DNA from: Mycolicibacterium chubuense NBB4 | GTDB taxonomy: Bacteria > Actinomycetota > Actinomycetes > Mycobacteriales > Mycobacteriaceae | Assembly: GCF_000266905.1 (NCBI RefSeq) | Contig: NC_018027.1 | Location: 2,914,001-2,978,000, forward strand | Length of the DNA stretch: 64,000 nucleotides | Direction of reading: 5' to 3' | Shown here: positions 56,666-64,000 of the stretch, one piece after another | How positions within the stretch are numbered: position 1 is the stretch's first letter | Layout: each line of letters starts with the position of its first letter | Translations under genes and position numbers: made by a program | Notes under the pieces: generated by a model | What the model saw: the letters and a program-made list of their open reading frames with translations, nothing else | What the model was told of the DNA's origin: nothing | The model's database searches: none

Positions 56666-58429
56666 TCAGCGGACCCCGCGGATCAGGCGGCCGGGGCGCG
56701 CGCCGGTGTCGACGCCGCCCCGCCGGGTCACCACGCCGCTGACGACCGTCGCGTCGTACCCGGACGCGCTCTGGACGAGCCGGCGGCCCCCGGCGGGCAG
56801 GTCGTAGACCATGCGCGGGACGTCGAGCCGAAGGGCGTCCATGTCGATGACGTTGAGGTCGGCCTTGCGGCCGGGCGCGATGACACCGCGATCGGACAGC
56901 CCGAAAAGCGTTGCGGTGTCCAGTGTCTGCTTGCGCACCACGTATTCGAGCGAGAACTTCGGACCCCGGTGGCGGTCGCGGGCCCAGTGCGTCAGCAGGA
57001 AGGTGGGGTAGGAGGCGTCGCAGATCAGCCCGCAGTGAGCGCCGCCGTCGGACAACCCCGACACCGCCGCGGGGTGGGTCATCATCTCGTAGATCGCGTC
57101 GTGATTGCCCTCGGCGTAGTTGAAGAACGGCAGCATCAGCATTGCGGTGCCGTCGGATTCGAGCATCAGGTCATACATCGTCGCCAGCGGGTCCTCGCCC
57201 CGGCGCGCCGCGATCGCCGCGACGGTCGCCTCCGGTGTCGGCTCGTAGTCGGGCGGATCGCCGATCGGAAAGATCTTGTCGGCGCTGTGCTGGATCAGCG
57301 CGAACAACGCATCGAACATCGGAACCGGCTGCGGCGGCAGGTCCGTCTCGGCGAGGATCGCGGCGCGCACCGCGGGGTCGGCGAGCCGGGCGGCCAGCTC
57401 CTCATGGCCGAACTGCTCCTTCAGTTTCCGGTAGGTGGGCCGGTGGGTGAAGGCGTGGTAGCCGGCGAAACCGAACAGCATGCCGAACGGCCGGGCGGCG
57501 AACTGCGCGTAGACCTCGATGCCGTTCTCCAGTGCCTTGCCGGCGCGGTCCAGTTGCCGCCGCCACAGGTCGGGCGCTCCGCCGGTCTGGATCATCGTGA
57601 ACGACACCGGCCGCCCGATCTCGGCGGCCAGCTTGGTCATCCAGTCCAGCTCCCGCATGGTCGCCTCTGCCGGGCTCTCGCCGGCGGTGCCCTGCGGCGA
57701 CACCTCGAACACGGCGCGGCCACCGGCGGCCATCGCCCGGCCCAGCCCGAACAGCTCGGCCTCGGCGGCATAGGTACCGGGCACCGGCTCGCCGTCGACC
57801 GCGCGGTGCGCCTCGGTGCGCGACGTCGAAAAGCCCAGTGCGCCGGCTTCGATCGCTTCGGTGACGATGCGGGCCATCGCTGCGATGTCGTCCGCCGTGG
57901 CCTCCTCGTTGCGCGCACCGCGGTCGCCCATCGCATAGCCGCGGACCGCCCCGTGCGCGATCTGTGTGCCGTAATCGACGGCGAGCGAGCGGTTCTCGAT
58001 GGCATCGAGGTACTCCGGGAAGCTCTCCCACTGCCAGGTGATGCCCTCGGCCAGGGCACTGCCGGGGATGTCCTCGACTCCCTCCATCAGCTCGATCAGC
58101 CACTGCTCGCGGCCCGGCCGCACCGGCGCGAAGCCGACCCCGCAGTTTCCGCTGACCACCGTGGTCACTCCGTGCAGGCTCGACGGCGCCAGCGTGTCGT
58201 CCCAGCTGACCTGACCGTCGTAGTGGGTGTGGACGTCGACGAAACCCGGTGTGACGAAGCGGCCGGTCGCGTCGATCTCCTCCACAGCGTCGGTCTGCAG
58301 GCCCGCGTCGTCGCCGCTGCGCTTGCGGACCTCGACGATCCGTCCGTCCTTGATGCCGACGTCGGCACGGAAGCGCTGCGCGCCGGTGCCGTCGACGACG
58401 GTCCCGCCGGTGATCTTGAGATCGAGCAT
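56666..58429 (-). CDS. D-aminoacylase-like amidohydrolase, copy 1
   Basis: The ATG at 58429 gives 587 residues of the N-acyl-D-amino-acid deacylase/amidohydrolase family. It has an N-terminal beta domain, the metal-binding HxH ([16 protein letters not shown]), a [10 protein letters not shown] cysteine loop and SDGGAHCGL near the end. It probably hydrolyses an N-acylated D-amino acid or related amide in the cytoplasm. It is the last gene of an operon of three: amidohydrolase 2, SnoaL-like, then this. Substrate unknown. Confidence 0.88.
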   Translation of the reverse strand: MLDLKITGGTVVDGTGAQRFRADVGIKDGRIVEVRKRSGDDAGLQTDAVEEIDATGRFVTPGFVDVHTHYDGQVSWDDTLAPSSLHGVTTVVSGNCGVGFAPVRPGREQWLIELMEGVEDIPGSALAEGITWQWESFPEYLDAIENRSLAVDYGTQIAHGAVRGYAMGDRGARNEEATADDIAAMARIVTEAIEAGALGFSTSRTEAHRAVDGEPVPGTYAAEAELFGLGRAMAAGGRAVFEVSPQGTAGESPAEATMRELDWMTKLAAEIGRPVSFTMIQTGGAPDLWRRQLDRAGKALENGIEVYAQFAARPFGMLFGFAGYHAFTHRPTYRKLKEQFGHEELAARLADPAVRAAILAETDLPPQPVPMFDALFALIQHSADKIFPIGDPPDYEPTPEATVAAIAARRGEDPLATMYDLMLESDGTAMLMLPFFNYAEGNHDAIYEMMTHPAAVSGLSDGGAHCGLICDASYPTFLLTHWARDRHRGPKFSLEYVVRKQTLDTATLFGLSDRGVIAPGRKADLNVIDMDALRLDVPRMVYDLPAGGRRLVQSASGYDATVVSGVVTRRGGVDTGARPGRLIRGVR

Positions 58430-58440
58430 CGGATCCTCCG

Positions 58441-58920
58441 TCAGACCAGGCCGGTGGCGTCGAACACCCACGACATGTCGGCGTTGGCGAAATCGGCCAG
58501 CCACGAGGGCGGCGCGTGGTTGGCCAACGCGCCCATGTCCCAGTAGTCCTTCCACAGCGTGATCAGGCCGCCGTCGACGCGGTGCACCGACACGAATTTC
58601 AGCACCGCCGATTCGCCTGTGGCCCACTGCCATTCCTCGTGATGCTCGTACATCACGTCGACGCCGTTGCTGACCATCAGCCCGGGGAAGTTCTGGTAGC
58701 TCGCCAGCGGCTCCAGGCCGATCTTGAGGCGCTTGACGATGTCGTCGGGCCCGCGAGCGGCGGCCGTCGGGCCGACGGGCATGTCGAGATAGATGCAGTC
58801 GGCCGACAGGTAGGTCTTCAGTGCGTCCCAGTCGCGGGCGGACAGCGCCTCCCACATGGCGTGCACCACCGCCTCGACCTGTGCGGCGTCCGCGGCCGCG
58901 CTCGCCTGCTCAACCGACAT
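58441..58920 (-). CDS. SnoaL/limonene-epoxide-hydrolase-fold protein
   Basis: The 159-residue NTF2-like protein (SVEQASAAADAAQVEAVVHA, RDWDALKTYLSADCIYLDMP, LKFVSVHRVDGGLITLWKDY) resembles limonene-1,2-epoxide hydrolases, with Asp residues in YLDMP and KDYWD. It sits between two amidohydrolases, overlapping the upstream one by 11 bp and 11 bp from the next, which indicates one operon. Activity is unproven. Confidence 0.82.
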   Translation of the reverse strand: MSVEQASAAADAAQVEAVVHAMWEALSARDWDALKTYLSADCIYLDMPVGPTAAARGPDDIVKRLKIGLEPLASYQNFPGLMVSNGVDVMYEHHEEWQWATGESAVLKFVSVHRVDGGLITLWKDYWDMGALANHAPPSWLADFANADMSWVFDATGLV

Positions 58921-60697
58921 GGGCCAGCGCCCCTTCCTGCGCCACCGCCGGCGCCTTGTGGGCCGCGCGCAGGAATCTGCCCGTGCGCTGCCGTCCGACC
59001 AGCGGCGTCGCCGCGCCGTTGAAGAACACCGCCCGGCCGCCGACCAGTACCGCCGTGACGGCGTCGTCGTTGCGATTCACCATCCGCGACAACCCGCCGT
59101 AGGAATCGACGGGGGACTCGGCGTAGGCGTCGAGGGTGCCGTCGAGCCGTTCAGGGTCGATCACCACGACGTCGGCGCGGTCCCCGATGCGCAGGTGGCC
59201 CGCATCGAGCCGATACCAGTCCGCCAACTCGCCGGTCAGCCGGTGCACGGCGTGCTCGACGGTCATGAACGGCGCGCCGGCGCGGTCGCAGTCCCGGACA
59301 TGGCGCAGCAACCGCAGCCCCATGTTGTAGAAGGCCATGTTGCGCAGGTGCGCCCCGGCATCGGAGAAGCCCATCTGGATGCCGGAGTCGCGGGCCAGCT
59401 TCTTGAGCACCTCCGGCCGGTGGTTGGAGATGGTGGTGCGCCAGCGCAGCGCCGCGCCGTGCTCGACCACCAGATCGAGGAACGCGTCCACCGGATGCAG
59501 GCCGCCGCGGTCGCGGCCCACCTCGCCGAACGACTTCCCGATCACCGACTCGTCCGGGCACTCGACGATCTCGGCGTCGAAGAAGTCGCGATGCCACACC
59601 CGCATCCCGAACCTGCGCTCGTAGTCCTTGCGGAACCGGCGCCGATAGTTCGCGTCGCGCAGCAGTTCGTTGCGTTCGACCTCGTCGCGAAGATGCAGCG
59701 CGGCGGCGCCGGAGCCGAACTCCTCGAAGATCACCAGGTCGATGCCGTCGGCGTAGACCTCGAACGGCACCGGCAGATGCTGCCACCGGAAGTTCCCGCC
59801 GAGCCGATTGACCAGCCGCGCAAGCGGTCCCAGCCCTCTGACGGCCACGGGGTTGGACTTGACGTCGGCAGCCGAGAGCAGGCTCGTCTTGAGCGGGTTG
59901 CGGACGACGCCCAGCGACTGGAACGCCTGCGACGCGATGTTGAACGGGTTCTCGATGTCGGGCCCGGACTGCAGCACCCGCCCCGAGCGCCGCAACAGGG
60001 ACTTCAGCCTGCGCAACTCCCGCGCCCTGGCGTACGTCGACGGCAGGGTGCGTGAGCGGCACACGTCGCCGTCGAGCTTGTCGAACAGCAGCTGTTGCGA
60101 AGACATCCCGACGAACCCGGCCTGCAGCGCCTCGCGCAGCATGTCCTCCATCTGCGCCTGCTCGCCGCGGGTCGGTCGCTCGTCGGCGCGGGTGGCGCGA
60201 TCGAGCCCCATGGTCGCCGCACGCATGTCGGAGTGGCCGAGGAACGCGGCGACGTTGGGTCCCAGCGGGCGCGACTCGAGGGCGGCGACGTACTCCTCAC
60301 AGCTCGTCCACGTCTTGTGCCGGTCCACCGCGGCGATGACGTGCTCGCGCGGGATGGCCTCGACCCGGCCGAAGATGTCACCGGCGTCCTGCCCGTCGAC
60401 GTACACGGTCGACAGCGAGCAGGACCCGAGCAGCACCGTGGTGACGCCGTGCCGCAGCGACTCCGTCAGCGCGGGGCCGTCGAGCACCTCGATGTCGTAG
60501 TGCGTGTGGATGTCGAGCATGCCCGGCAGCACCCACTTGCCGGCGGCGTCGATCACTTGCGGGCAGCCGGTCGCGTCGAGCTCCTCGCCGGTGATGGTCA
60601 CGACGTGCCCGTCGCGGATCCCGAGGGTGCGGATCGCCGAAGGCGCGCCGGTGCCGTCGAACCAGCGGCCGTTCCGGATGATCGTGTCGTAGCTCAC
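58910..60697 (-). CDS. D-aminoacylase-like amidohydrolase, copy 2
   Basis: This paralogue of the enzyme at 56666 has about 595 residues from the GTG at 60697 (another GTG at 60709 would add four). It carries the metal HxH MLDIHTHYDIEVLDGP, a cysteine loop LGSCSLST, and FSDAGAHLRNMAFYN. It shares the fold and domain order but is clearly divergent in sequence, so it is not a recent duplicate. The two enzymes may act on related substrates in sequence. Transcription starts upstream in the gap of about 130 bp to the divergent lipoprotein. Confidence 0.85.
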   Translation of the reverse strand: MSYDTIIRNGRWFDGTGAPSAIRTLGIRDGHVVTITGEELDATGCPQVIDAAGKWVLPGMLDIHTHYDIEVLDGPALTESLRHGVTTVLLGSCSLSTVYVDGQDAGDIFGRVEAIPREHVIAAVDRHKTWTSCEEYVAALESRPLGPNVAAFLGHSDMRAATMGLDRATRADERPTRGEQAQMEDMLREALQAGFVGMSSQQLLFDKLDGDVCRSRTLPSTYARARELRRLKSLLRRSGRVLQSGPDIENPFNIASQAFQSLGVVRNPLKTSLLSAADVKSNPVAVRGLGPLARLVNRLGGNFRWQHLPVPFEVYADGIDLVIFEEFGSGAAALHLRDEVERNELLRDANYRRRFRKDYERRFGMRVWHRDFFDAEIVECPDESVIGKSFGEVGRDRGGLHPVDAFLDLVVEHGAALRWRTTISNHRPEVLKKLARDSGIQMGFSDAGAHLRNMAFYNMGLRLLRHVRDCDRAGAPFMTVEHAVHRLTGELADWYRLDAGHLRIGDRADVVVIDPERLDGTLDAYAESPVDSYGGLSRMVNRNDDAVTAVLVGGRAVFFNGAATPLVGRQRTGRFLRAAHKAPAVAQEGALAHVG

Positions 60698-60828
60698 AGG
60701 ACTGCCCACGTGATCATCGAACAGGCCGCCTTGGCAGGTGTCAACGAATTCAGTGAACAGATTTCCGTCATTGTCTACCGAGCCTCTATCGGCACGTCGG
60801 AGTGGCGGTGAAACGCATAATCGAATCC

Positions 60829-61755
60829 GTGACCCCACTGCAGCGCTACATCGCCGAAGAGATCGCGACCGACCACGTCGACGGCCTGCTGTCCCGGCGC
60901 GAGGCGTTGCGCAGGCTGGCCCTGCTCGGCATGGGCACGGCTGCGGCGACCGCACTGATCGCCGCGTGCGGCCAGAACAAGCAGACCTCCTCACAAAGCG
61001 AAAGCGCCCCGAGCCCGACCACCTCCTCCTCGACCACGTCCTCGGCCGCGCCGCCACCCGGCATGACGGCGGCGCTGCCGACCGCGGCGACCACCTGGGC
61101 CGGCCCCCGCGGTCAGCTGCAGGGCGCGTGGGCCGCCGCACCCGAGCCCCGCGGCGCCATGCTCGTGGTGCACGAGAACAAGGGGCTCAACGACTGGGTC
61201 CGTTCGGTCGCGGGCCGGCTGGCGGGTGCCGGTTACTCGAGCCTCGCGATCGACCTGCTCTCGGGGCAGGGCGGGACCGCCGCGTTCGCCGATCCCGCCG
61301 AGGCGACGGCCGCGCTCGGCAAGCTCGCCCCCGAGGACATGGTCGCCGACCTGAAGTCGGGGGTAGCCGAGGTGGCGCGCCGGACCCCGGGACAGAAGGT
61401 GGCCGCCGTCGGGTTCTGCATGGGCGGCGGACTGGTGTGGCGGCTGCTGGCCAGCGGCGCGCCCGAGCTGTCCGCGGCCTTCCCGTTCTACGGCCCGCTG
61501 CCGGACAACCCGGATTTCGCCGGCTCGAAGAATGTCGCGGTGCTCGGGTTCTACGGTGCGCTCGACCAGCGGGTCACGGCGACCGAGCCGGCCGCCGCAG
61601 CGGCCCTGCAGAAGGCCGGCGTCGTCCACCAGCTCGTCACCGAGCCGGGAGCCAACCACGCGTTCTTCAACGACACCGGCGACCGCTACAACCCGGCCGC
61701 GGCCGGGGACGCGTGGCGGCGGATGCTGGACTGGCTGCACACCCACGTGGGCTGA
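60829..61755 (+). CDS. Tat-exported lipoprotein dienelactone hydrolase-family enzyme
   Basis: From the GTG at 60829 (starts at 60802 or 60808 would add nine or seven residues) the 308-residue protein has an unusual cytosolic-looking head (TPLQRYIAEEIATDHVDGLL), then a twin-arginine signal SRREALRRLALLGMG and lipobox LIAAC. A Ser/Thr-rich linker precedes the alpha/beta-hydrolase domain with Cys nucleophile (VGFCMGGGLVW), Asp (YGALDQRV) and His (GANHAFFND). It should act on ester or lactone substrates at the outer face of the membrane. The Tat-plus-lipoprotein combination is notable. Confidence 0.88.
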   Translation: MTPLQRYIAEEIATDHVDGLLSRREALRRLALLGMGTAAATALIAACGQNKQTSSQSESAPSPTTSSSTTSSAAPPPGMTAALPTAATTWAGPRGQLQGAWAAAPEPRGAMLVVHENKGLNDWVRSVAGRLAGAGYSSLAIDLLSGQGGTAAFADPAEATAALGKLAPEDMVADLKSGVAEVARRTPGQKVAAVGFCMGGGLVWRLLASGAPELSAAFPFYGPLPDNPDFAGSKNVAVLGFYGALDQRVTATEPAAAAALQKAGVVHQLVTEPGANHAFFNDTGDRYNPAAAGDAWRRMLDWLHTHVG

Positions 61756-61839
61756 GCGGCACCGACAGGAAACCTCCTGTTCGGCGACCCGATGGGTGCC
61801 CGTCGCACGTCGCACACGCCGGCAGGTTCTCATGCAGCC

Positions 61840-62946
61840 ATGCGGGTCGTGCAGGTGGCGAACTTCTACGGGCCACGGTCCGGCGGTCTGCGCACCGCCG
61901 TGGACCGCCTCGGCGCCGAGTACTGCGCGGCCGGGCACACCGTCTTCCTCGTCGTGCCGGGCCGCGACGCCGCGACGACCACGCTGCCGACGGGCGTCGT
62001 GCGAATCAGCTTGCCCGCCAGGCTCATTCCGTTCACCGGCGGGTACCGGGCCGTTCTGCCGCACCCGGTCACCACCCTGCTCGAGCAACTGCGCCCGGAC
62101 GCACTCGAGGTCTCGGACCGGCTGACGTTGCGCTCGCTGGGCCCGTGGGGACGTCGCCACGGGGTGTCGACCGTCATGATCTCCCACGAGCGGCTGGATC
62201 GCCTTGTCGGCCAGATACTTCCGGTTCGGCTCGCGCGCACGGTCGCCGACGCCGCCAACCGGCGGACCGCCGCCAACTACGACGCCGTCGTGTGCACCAC
62301 GGCGTTCGCCCGCGAGGAGTTCGACCGGATCGGTGCGACGAACCTGCTGACGGTACCCCTCGGGGTGGATCTCGAGCAGTTCCACCCCAGTCGGCGATCG
62401 TCGGCGGTGCGGGAACGCTGGGCCGGCCCCGGTCAACTGCTGCTCGTGCACTGCGGCCGGTTGTCCGTCGAGAAGCACCCGCACCGAAGCATCGATACCG
62501 TTGCCGCCCTGCGTGATTCCGGTGTGGATGCCCGCCTGGTCGTGGTGGGGGAGGGTCCGCTACGGGCCCGCCTGCAGCGGCAGGCGCACCGGTTGCCCGT
62601 CGACTTCACCGGTTTCATCGGCTGCCGTGACACGGTGGCGGGCATCCTCGCCAGCGCCGACGTCGCGCTGGCGCCGGGTCCGCACGAGACCTTCGGGCTG
62701 GCGGCTCTCGAGGCGCTGGCGTGCGGCACCCCGGCGGTGGTGTCGCGCACATCGGCATTGGCCGAGATCCTGACCACCGACAGCGGCGCCACCGCCGACA
62801 ACGATGCACGCGCGATCGCCGCGGCGGTCACCACCGTGATGAGCCGTCCCGAACCGCAGCGGCGGCGCAGCGCGCGGATGCGCGCCGAACAGTTCAGCTG
62901 GCCGCGCTCGGCGGCCGGGATGCTGAACGCGCTCGGCGTCAGCTGA
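61840..62946 (+). CDS. mgtA: GT4 mannosyltransferase MgtA-like
   Basis: The 368-residue GT-B enzyme from the ATG at 61840 opens with MRVVQVANFYGPRSGGLRTA, nearly the same as Rv0557 (MgtA). The donor site includes LLVHCGRLSVEKHPHRS and the EX7E motif in PHETFGLAALEALACG. MgtA adds alpha-mannose from GDP-mannose to glucuronosyl-diacylglycerol, forming ManGlcAGroAc2 in the membrane glycolipid pathway. An in-frame GTG/ATG upstream at 61792 lacks family-like sequence. Confidence 0.92.
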   Translation: MRVVQVANFYGPRSGGLRTAVDRLGAEYCAAGHTVFLVVPGRDAATTTLPTGVVRISLPARLIPFTGGYRAVLPHPVTTLLEQLRPDALEVSDRLTLRSLGPWGRRHGVSTVMISHERLDRLVGQILPVRLARTVADAANRRTAANYDAVVCTTAFAREEFDRIGATNLLTVPLGVDLEQFHPSRRSSAVRERWAGPGQLLLVHCGRLSVEKHPHRSIDTVAALRDSGVDARLVVVGEGPLRARLQRQAHRLPVDFTGFIGCRDTVAGILASADVALAPGPHETFGLAALEALACGTPAVVSRTSALAEILTTDSGATADNDARAIAAAVTTVMSRPEPQRRRSARMRAEQFSWPRSAAGMLNALGVS

Positions 62947-62987
62947 TCTGTCCGCAACGCCGCGCACCGTGGCCTACCATCCTGAAG

Positions 62988-63383
62988 ATGGTGCGGACCC
63001 TGGCCGTCGTTGCGGCCGCCGGTGTGGCACTCGGCTCGACCGGCGCGGTCGCCGCGGCTCAGCCGAGCGTCCCGGCGTGCACCTACATCCTCACCGCACC
63101 CGCGGTGGTCAGTGTGTCGGGCACCGACATGGTCACCGCCACGCTGTCTCCGGCGGCGTGCGACGGAGCGCAGACCTATCAGACCGTGGCGTGCGTCCAG
63201 ATGGCCGGTGCGAGCGGCCCCGGCCTCTGCGCCCAGGGGAGGGGAATCCTGCCCGCGCAGGTCTTCTACCAGCCCTATCGCAAGGGTGCGACCTACATCG
63301 CGACCGGGCGCGGATGTGCGTCCAAGGGCAACCCGCCGCAGAGGTACTGCGAGGAGCACGGCCCGCTCTCCGCCGCTCTGTGA
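62988..63383 (+). CDS. Small secreted protein with six cysteines
   Basis: The ATG at 62988 gives 131 residues with an N-terminal signal peptide (MVRTLAVVAAAGVALGSTGA, cleaved near AVAAAQ, about residue 25). The mature part has six cysteines and TYQTVACVQMAGASGPGLCA, probably three disulfides. It resembles uncharacterised mycobacterial secreted proteins; function unknown. It lies 41 bp after mgtA on the same strand. Confidence 0.8.
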   Translation: MVRTLAVVAAAGVALGSTGAVAAAQPSVPACTYILTAPAVVSVSGTDMVTATLSPAACDGAQTYQTVACVQMAGASGPGLCAQGRGILPAQVFYQPYRKGATYIATGRGCASKGNPPQRYCEEHGPLSAAL

Positions 63384-63491
63384 CCGCCCCTGCCGCCACC
63401 CCGGACCGGTTTAGCGCTGCGGCCGCCCGGGCACACGGTGTCCAATCAACAGGGCCGTCAACCGATCGGTCCCCAGGCGAAGGAGCCGGGC

Positions 63492-63968
63492 ATGGACAAC
63501 AACGCAGTGTGGATCGTGGTGGCGGTGGTGGTGGCGCTGATCGTCATCGGCCTGGTCGTCTTCGCGGCGCGCAGGACCCGCAATCGCAAGCGCGCCGAGG
63601 AAGCCGACCGGATCCGCGCGGAGGTCCACAACGACCACCAGCGCGTGGAGCGGCAGGCGAACCTGGTGGAGGAGACGGAGGCCAAGGCCCGCGCGGCTCA
63701 GGCCGAAGCCGACGCCAAGGCGGCCGAGGCGGCCCGTCTGGCGGAGACCGCGTCGAGTCGCCGCGACGCCCTCACCAGCTCCCGTGAGCACATCGATGCA
63801 CGTCGCGAGCACGCCGACAAGCTGGATCCGCGCGTCAAGCACGACGCCAAGCACGAGGATGCCGGCAAGCACGAGAACGCCGACGAGCAGGGCCGGCCGC
63901 ACCTGTCGGCGACCGACGGCGACGGGCGGCACGCGGGCCGCATGCGTCCCGACGTCACGGGCCGCTAG
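63492..63968 (+). CDS. Single-TM protein with charged coiled coil
   Basis: From the ATG at 63492 (ribosome site AGGAG 6 bp upstream; a GTG at 63438 is an alternative) the 158-residue protein has one membrane helix (NAVWIVVAVVVALIVIGLVV, about 4-24). A long charged, Ala/Glu/Arg-rich coiled coil follows (about 30-90), then a His/Asp/Lys-rich tail. The bulk is predicted cytoplasmic. No function can be assigned. The gene ends 32 bp before the window edge. Confidence 0.8.
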   Translation: MDNNAVWIVVAVVVALIVIGLVVFAARRTRNRKRAEEADRIRAEVHNDHQRVERQANLVEETEAKARAAQAEADAKAAEAARLAETASSRRDALTSSREHIDARREHADKLDPRVKHDAKHEDAGKHENADEQGRPHLSATDGDGRHAGRMRPDVTGR

Positions 63969-64000
63969 CCGCCCTCAGCGCGCCGTCCAGGACACCGGCA

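Noticed and set aside
58910..61141. Amidohydrolase extending to 61141
   Set aside because: The extension is antisense to the lipoprotein gene and is Arg/Ser-rich; a GTG at 60697 or 60709 matches the family start (SYDTIIRNGRWFDGTG).

Overview
The window is high-GC actinobacterial DNA whose gene order follows the Rv1841c to Rv1878 segment of Mycobacterium tuberculosis (as remembered), interrupted by genes typical of fast-growing environmental species: lon, phosphoketolase, an Rv2434c/Rv2435c-like pair and catabolic genes. Apa, antigen 85, MgtA and frequent GTG starts also point to Mycolicibacterium. No rRNA, tRNA, prophage, insertion sequence or CRISPR array was seen.

Layout. 1-6.2 kb (minus): two CNNM/CBS membrane proteins, guaB1, gnd and a BlaR-like/BlaI pair. 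6.4-7.4 kb: an iron-responsive segment with two IdeR-box-like sites, a FhuF-like gene and a probable MrsI small RNA. 7.4-12.2 kb: a thioesterase and the urease cluster ureABCFGD. 12.2-18.3 kb: ndh, an F420-type oxidoreductase, an SDR, apa, a GlsB-like membrane protein and adhA. 18.3-28 kb: a CGNR regulator, a CPBP protease, phosphoketolase, a double-domain CoA transferase with a thiolase-like partner, and a lipoprotein. 28-34 kb: a HhH protein, TfoX-N, lon, an SDR and an antigen 85 mycolyltransferase.

34-43.4 kb: an MscS-like channel with a CNB-like domain, overlapping a receptor cyclase, both lacking expected ligand or catalytic residues; DUF1810; GH13 coupled to a shrunken deaminase-like ORF; a TPR protein, a membrane protein and a TetR regulator; a SnoaL protein. 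43.5-52.2 kb: tandem LuxR regulators with identical C-terminal halves, a flavin monooxygenase divergent from a TetR regulator, a FUSC transporter and acyl-CoA genes. 52.2-56.6 kb: Bfd, an ABM-like protein, BfrA, a CMD protein, GlnA3 and an ArsR-SRPBCC pair under a perfect 28-bp palindrome. 56.6-64 kb: an operon of two D-aminoacylase-like amidohydrolases around a SnoaL-fold protein, a Tat lipoprotein dienelactone hydrolase, MgtA and two envelope proteins.

Themes. Iron control appears twice: MrsI with the FhuF-like gene, and BfrA/Bfd. Ordinary-looking enzymes often lack catalytic residues (cyclase, thiolase, SDR, HhH protein, GlnA3), which suggests altered roles. Several regulators sit beside clear palindromes.
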